Below are positions 58,336 through 64,000 of a DNA stretch of 64,000 nucleotides, piece by piece. This stretch comes from Amblyornis subalaris (taxonomy: Eukaryota; Chordata; Aves; Passeriformes; Ptilonorhynchidae): positions 95,875 to 159,874 of the forward strand of contig JACAXG010000240.1 of NCBI GenBank assembly GCA_018881555.1, given 5' to 3'. The notes under the pieces were generated by a model that worked only from the letters and a program-made list of their open reading frames with translations, ran no database searches and was not told the DNA's origin. The position numbers and the translations under genes were made by a program. Each line of letters starts with the position of its first letter. The stretch's first letter is position 1.

Positions 58336-60187
58336 GAGAGCAAAGCTCTGCAGAGTTTTCACTCTGCTGTGGAGTCTGTGGCGATGTGCCGGTGTTGGGC
58401 AAAATGCAGCACTGAAAGCCACATCATTATTTAACTGCTTTGGTTTCTCATTTATATTTTGTTGAACTGCCTGAACTACAGCAATATATTCTTTTCTCCT
58501 CCAAAAGCACAAGTTTTTACTAATGAGGGTGGGGGAGAGAAAAATCAGGAATTTCTCCCAGTCCTCCCAGCCTCTCCCTATTGACTTGGGGAACGCAGGC
58601 TGAAAGCATCCTCATTGTCTCTTAAGGCTTCCCTTTCCAGCTGGGAGGCAGATGGAAGCTAACACCCAGCCGAGCCTACTCAAGTCAACAGAGAAATTAA
58701 AAGTAAAAACNAAAAAATTCAAGTTGGCAGCTTCGAGTGCTCGAATGACATGGGTTTGGGGGTGAGAGAGAAGGCCAATTAAGGCAAAGTGCAGATTGGA
58801 CTGGGTGGGGGAGCATTTTGATTGCGCAGCAAGTATCAAAACGGGACAAAGGGGAACGCTTCTCCAGTTGCTCAAGAGAGGATCTGCGTGCAGCGGGAGC
58901 GAGGTGGGAGCAGCAGCCTCACGCACGCACGGAGAGCAGTGCCAGGAGTGCAAACACCCACAGGGCCACGACGAAGCCAGGGAGAGCCCCGGAGGAAGCC
59001 GGGCTGCGATCCATGAAGTGTCCAAAGGTAAAACAGAGCTTCCTGCGGCGCTGGGAGCCAGCGCCAGCGGAATGATGAACATGCGGCTTCCTCCCTCTGC
59101 CAAGACAACCAGTCCTCTGTCCTCTCCCGGTCACGTTCCTCGCTGCAGCGCCGGGATGATGGATGGAGGAACGAGCCCCTGCCCTAACAAAAGGCACAAA
59201 CAGATGACTGCATCAGGAGTCACCTCTGCAATCGCGGCAGAAAGGAAACGAGCGGCGCGTTTCCAGCAGGCAGCGGCCGCGGCGCTGCCCGGCTTCGCTT
59301 GCCCTGCCACGGAAAACAATCAGGTCATTTAATGCCAAACTGTGCCTCGAGCGGCGTCAGCGGCCTCAGGGGGGCCACGGGGCTGGTCCCCTGTCCAGCT
59401 CCGTCCCATCCGGCCTGGAACGGACGCGCGATGAGGAAAGCAATGGGAAGAGAGCAGGGAGAAGCAGCCTCCCATCGCGGCACAGCAAAGGTGCTTGTGC
59501 TCCTAGGCAGCTCCAAGCACAGAGCCAGAGGTGCCCCAAGATGAAGGAGCTGCCAGAGCTCGGGGGTGGGAAAGCCAGCGCGAGGGAAACTGTGGCAGAA
59601 AGAAGCTGACCTCTTAAAAGCGGAGAAAAAAGGAAGAGAAGTGCAGGGAGAGGCTGCCAGGGCAACCACAACCCATCCTAGGGCAAGGCTCCTGCTTCCC
59701 CTAGCCTAGCCTAAACCACCAATAAAAGAGAAATCACAGCACAGGACTTCCCTTCCTCCTCCACACCACCCACCTGTTAGTTCAAAGGTTCATGAGATAT
59801 TATATTTTTATTGCAGAAAGCCCCTCGGGGGCTGGTTTCCAGCTCTGCTGCGGCTCCAAGGTTGCATTTTCAGCTTCAGCACCACACCAATAAGGACCAA
59901 ATCGAAGAGGAAGATTTTCCAGCACAAAAGCTGAGCTCCTCGGGCTGTCACAGGCCCCCAGNATCTGTGGTTTGAGCAGCACACGCTGAAAGCCTTGTGA
60001 AAATCTGTGTTTTGCAGGCCCTGTCCGGCCCGGGGACGCTGCCGTCAGCGCTCGCCTCCTGACAAGTGACGGTGAACAGCTCTGATTCCGAGAGACAACT
60101 CCAAGCACACTGGGCTTCACGTGGCCTCCTTCAGCTGGGCCACCCAGGGTTTTAACCATTCTCTGGCTTTTTCCACCCAAAGANGGG
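58336..60187. other. Intergenic with a CpG-rich centre
   Basis: Apart from the CpG-rich part listed separately, unique sequence. No gene recognised. Confidence 0.55.
58860..59480. promoter_or_regulatory. CpG-rich patch 4-5 kb upstream of the ACKR3 promoter
   Basis: CpG-dense (GAGCGGCGCGTTTCC, GCGGCCGCGGCGCTGCCCGG and similar), densest at 59040-59440. No exon or TATA element visible. It could be an alternative promoter, an upstream regulatory island or the start of an unannotated transcript. Confidence 0.55.
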
Positions 60188-60310
60188 ATCACAGAATCAC
60201 TGAGCTTGGAAAAGGCCTCTGAGACCATCGAGTCCAACCTGTGACCGATGCCCACCTTGTCGAGCACCGAGTGGCACCTCCAGTTGTTCCTTGGACACCT
60301 CCAGGGATGA
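60188..60310 (-). mobile_element. CR1 3' fragment, type B, antisense, short
   Basis: ATCACAGAATCACTGAGCTT, then AAAGGCCTCTGAGACCATCG to GTTCCTTGGACACCTCCAGG. Confidence 0.88.
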
Positions 60311-63300
60311 AGGAGGGAGACACAGCAGGAGGAAGGTTTAAGGTGTTGTCCACCTGCACAGCAGGGCATTTTCTGTCAATCCCAGCAAGCCTTCCCAAAG
60401 CCAAGCAATAATCCCAGCAGGATCCACAGCGGAAAGGACCGGCAGAGCAATCAATTTACTATTTTCAATGCAATGAGAGCTTTCAGGAGAAATCAATCGG
60501 TGGTGGAATTAGGAGTATCACCCGTGTAGCTAATAATTCTAGAAGATGGGTCTCTCCTTCACAGTTCATTTCCATCTTACCCCTTCCACTAAATAAAGGT
60601 GTTACCAATGGATGTTATTTGCTGCTTCATAATCTGCTGTCAGAGGCATTATTGCCATTTATTTGAGAGCGTGCCGGAACGTGACCGTGAGGAGGATAAA
60701 ATCAAACNCTGGGCCAGACATCCTGCCTGGAGCAGCTAAGAGAGGCTTTTTCAGAGGCATTGATTTTTACATAAACATTATTCATGAACTCCTCTCCGNG
60801 CAGCTCTCAAATTAGCAGTGTGACATGAACATGGCAAGGGTAGGTTTTGACAGGAGCCATGCTATGGAAATGTGCAAGTGGCAGGCTGGGGACNGAGAGA
60901 GGGAAGCAAGGAGTTGGGATTAGGATGATGGGATCCCTCCCCACCTTCGCTTGCTTCCATGGGAAAGAGCCCTGCTAGGTGTAAAACAACTAAATATTAC
61001 ATGCCGGTAAGAAATAAAAAATTCATTAAATCATAAATCTTTTAGAAAGGGGATCTACTGGGGAGATTATATTCACTTTTCATGGCCGTATTAATTCAAC
61101 GGTGGCATATCATATTGTTCTCTGCAGGGGAAAAAGACATATTGTTTTAAAGTCTGATACTTAGAGCAGTCCTTTAGGAAGGAAAGCAAATATAATCTTG
61201 GCAAGGAAAACTGCATGAGCACCGAGGAAGGGACATTAAAGGCAGGGCCCAAGTCCCAGCTGCTGAAAGTCAGCGTAGTTTGACTGCAGCTCTTGGAGCT
61301 CAGCCCGTGCATGGGAGCTCAGAGTGAAGGTCACCTCNGTTTAGCCACAACTCCTTGGAAATGTTAAGTGAGTGAACACAAAGGGTAATTTTTTTTACTG
61401 TGAACAGTCACTGTTTGCCCACCAGCAAACACCAACGGCAGGTGAGAAGACAAAGACATCACAGCTGCTTTCATTGGCGTGTTTGATGGTTGGGAACGAT
61501 CTGGCCATCTCCTGGATTGCTTCTGGCTCAGCAGTGGAAATTGCCAAGCTCTGCTGGCTCTCAGTCCAGCCAGACGCTCAGGATTTGGGAAGAACTGGAT
61601 AGGCAGCTGCAAAACATGGGCTCACCAAAGCCTTTCTCCAGCTGCTTCCCAAGCTAGACTCCCTACATGCCTGGTCTCTATTCTCCACATGGCTCCAGTG
61701 GCATGTGCCAGGTGCTCCTGCAGCAGATCAGCCCCATCTCCTGCCTAAATGGCATCATAATGGAGGCAAATAAACCCCTGCCTCCCCTGAGGGACCTTCC
61801 TGACACAGAGTATGGACAAGGTCTCCTCGCAAAGCTTCCACACACTCTGGGGTGGGACTGGCCTCATGGCCTCCCTTCCACAGATATGGTCACACTGCCT
61901 TTGGCTTCCCACCTCTCTCCTGACCACACAAATCTTGGAAGAGGAGCATCCCTCCTCCCTTTTTGCCTCCCTACCTGTCTCCTGGTGTGTATCCTCCCTC
62001 AGGAGAAACCTGCGGATCACGGTCAAAAACTCACACATTACTTACAGGAAGGTTTTCAGCAAACGTACAAGTTATTGTACAGTAATTGTTCNAGCCCATG
62101 GCCTTCCTCTGTGCTAACTCTCCATCCAAAGGAGTTTATTCCAGAGGAACANGGGGAGAGGACAGCTTAAGCTCACCACACAGGATAACAGGGACCGCCG
62201 AGCGGCTCTTGCGCCATAAAACAATTGATGCCTGTTTGACCCCNCCACACTCTCAGCCAGCTCAGGCACAGATAACCCAACCTGAGCCACCAGAAAAGAT
62301 GGGATTTGCTTATCACTCCAACTGCATAGGCCACTCTGCCNGGGAGAGCTCACACATACCAACTCCTGCCGGACTGCCCGCTCTCCTCCTTCCCTTGGGT
62401 GAGGCATCTCGCTGACAGCTTTCCCAGCGTCCATCCCGATGAGGTGTGAAATCCGAAGCATCGCGGAAGCGCACACGGGGCTGTCCCCAGGTCACTACGG
62501 GAGCAGATAAAATGAAAAAGGGCTGGTGAAACGTTAACCACGAGCAGCCAGAACAACAAAGGCAGCGCACCCAAACCACAAAGAGGCTTTAGTGCAGCAG
62601 TAAGTCAGCTGTGGCTCAGCTGTGTATTTGCCATGTGGATTCAATACCTGCTCGAGATAAAAAACAGGAATAAAGCCCTATTTTTTTCCATACCTGGGCC
62701 AGGTTCCCGGTTGAAACAAGGAGTTTATACCAGCCAAACACTTGGGGTTTTAATTTCTGTAGAAAGCCTTGTTGCTGGGGTCCTTACAATGGCTTTAGGT
62801 TCAGGGCACCCTGGCAGCAGCTCACAGCCCAAAACCATAGGAAGCCAGAGAGGTCTTAGACTACTCAAATTATCCAATTTGAGCACGAGAAGGAGGCAGT
62901 TTGGGCTTTAGCTTCTGTCCAGGGCCCCTTGAAAGTTAATCCTAGCTGATTACACCACTTCTTTTCTTTCTTTTTTTTTTTCCCATAGAAGAAATAAACA
63001 GTCTTTTGTACCAAACATAAGGCTGCCTTATTTTGAAGGAAGATTTATCATCGAGGCTAAACCCGTAAGTTCATTCCATTTTTGTCCCAAATCTTGAAAG
63101 CAGTGTTNTACGCTTCATGACACAGTGTCAGTTGGTTCTGCCTCTGTGCCAGGCGATCCCCAAAAGACATCCCACTTTTCCTTNAAAAAAAAANAAANAA
63201 ATAAAAGAATGCAGACCATCTCATCACTTGCTTAAAGCCTGCACAGCAAATTCCACACAGGCACGTTAGAGCCACGCAAACACATCCATAAGGAGCTGGG

Positions 63301-63336
63301 ACTGGCTTCCCTTCAGACCACAAACACCAGGAGTGT
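60311..63336. other. Intergenic; AT-rich candidate non-coding elements
   Basis: 60440-61200 is AT-rich and free of recognised repeats, described under findings. 62965-62985 is a T run. 63183-63204 is A-rich with Ns. No gene recognised. Confidence 0.55.
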
Positions 63337-63453
63337 GTTGGGGCTTGGAGCAACCTGGTCTAGTAGAAGATGTCCCTGCTCGTGGCAGGGGGTTGGAACA
63401 AGATGGCCTTTAAGGTGCCTTCCATCCCGACCCATCCTGGGATTCTGTGGTGT
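63337..63453 (+). mobile_element. CR1 3' fragment, type A, sense, short
   Basis: GTTGGGGCTTGGAGCAACCT through GATGTCCCTGCTCGTGGCAG to CATCCTGGGATTCTGTGGTG. Confidence 0.9.
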
Positions 63454-64000
63454 GACTGATGGGCGACACAACCTGCTGAAATAAGGATTGCTCGGTGCCT
63501 CCCCTGCACCAACAGGGGCTGCGTTGTGCTGAGCCGAAACCTTGAACTCATTACAATGTCACTCTGTCTTCGGATCCCGTATCCTGTGGGGGAATCTTCT
63601 GGGAATGTATTTTGGTTCAGGCTTGGGTCAAGGAGAGTTGACTTGACCTGAAAATAAATCCAGGCGATCTCGAGCTGAAGAGCCATTGACTACTGTTTGC
63701 AATACAATAAAGTGAGCAGATCAAACTGGGCTGAAAGCCAGGGTTAACATAAATCCAGGGAGAAAGGGGAACAAGAAGATTCATTCACCACCACGACAAA
63801 GGGGACATTTTTTACATTGGCAGAATTCAGAGCAGGGACTGAAAGCNCTTCCCAGGCAGCATTTTTAGTGTCCCATATGGTGCGTGCTGTTTAGCTGGTA
63901 TCTCCAACAGACTGGCAGTGAGATAAGAGCTACACCTCTTGGATGTGTGTGAAAAAGGGGGTTGTGGGCTGGTTTTCTTTTTTTTTTTTTCCCATTTATA
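63454..64000. other. Intergenic to the window end
   Basis: Unique sequence; a T run near 63979-63990. No gene seen. Confidence 0.6.

Noticed and set aside
1..64000. Search for a novel multi-gene system, provirus, tRNA, rRNA or CRISPR array
   Set aside because: Only one protein-coding gene is supported. I saw no LTR pairs with viral frames, no tRNA-like TTCGA-arm structures and no regularly spaced direct repeats other than the purine minisatellite and simple repeats.

Overview
The window looks like nuclear DNA from a bird, probably a songbird. It is dense in short 3'-end pieces of CR1 retrotransposons: I mark 27 segments, 13 in + and 14 in - orientation. It has vertebrate-style CpG islands, and its one recognisable gene is a vertebrate chemokine-type receptor with a bird-like sequence. 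Single N calls are scattered at about one per 300 bases, and they look like collapsed heterozygous sites. Bird identity is seen from the CR1 elements; the songbird assignment is inference.

The gene is ACKR3 (CXCR7/RDC1) on the - strand. It has an intronless coding exon at 49646-50740 (364 codons) and a 3' UTR ending near a poly(A) signal at 48822-48827. A 3' splice site lies 27 nt before the ATG, followed upstream by a 3.9-kb intron, a predicted short non-coding first exon (about 54670-54700) and a TATA-containing promoter in a CpG island (about 54250-54890). A 24-base G run (on the gene's strand) lies just inside the intron after the donor. A 1.3-kb, nearly pure purine tract starts about 170 bp upstream of the TATA box and contains a roughly 126-bp tandem repeat.

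Everything else (1-48.8 kb and 56.2-64 kb) is intergenic as far as I can tell. In human, ACKR3 sits between IQCA1 and COPS8 with a large gene-poor gap towards COPS8, and this layout fits that. The intergenic DNA holds the CR1 fragments, some microsatellites (a 94-bp TTCC array, an AAAT array, a CA array), CpG-rich patches without a gene (the strongest at about 31590-32115), and several AT-rich, repeat-free blocks that resemble conserved non-coding elements. Conservation cannot be tested from one sequence.

Three CR1 3'-end types recur. Type A carries the 'GTGAGGCCCTGGCACAGG ... GTGTCCCTGCCCATGGCAG' body. Type B carries 'GGGCTGCCCAGGGAGTGGTGGAG' in sense or its complement, often with an upstream 'CTGGAGAAAAGGAGGCTCAG' part. 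Type C carries 'CCCCCAGAGGGTGTTGGGGC'. I found no retroviral provirus, tRNA, rRNA or CRISPR array, and no multi-gene system. The best leads for something unusual are the purine minisatellite and G run at the ACKR3 promoter, the orphan CpG island at 31.6-32.1 kb, and a 15-bp perfect inverted repeat at 19.4-19.6 kb.
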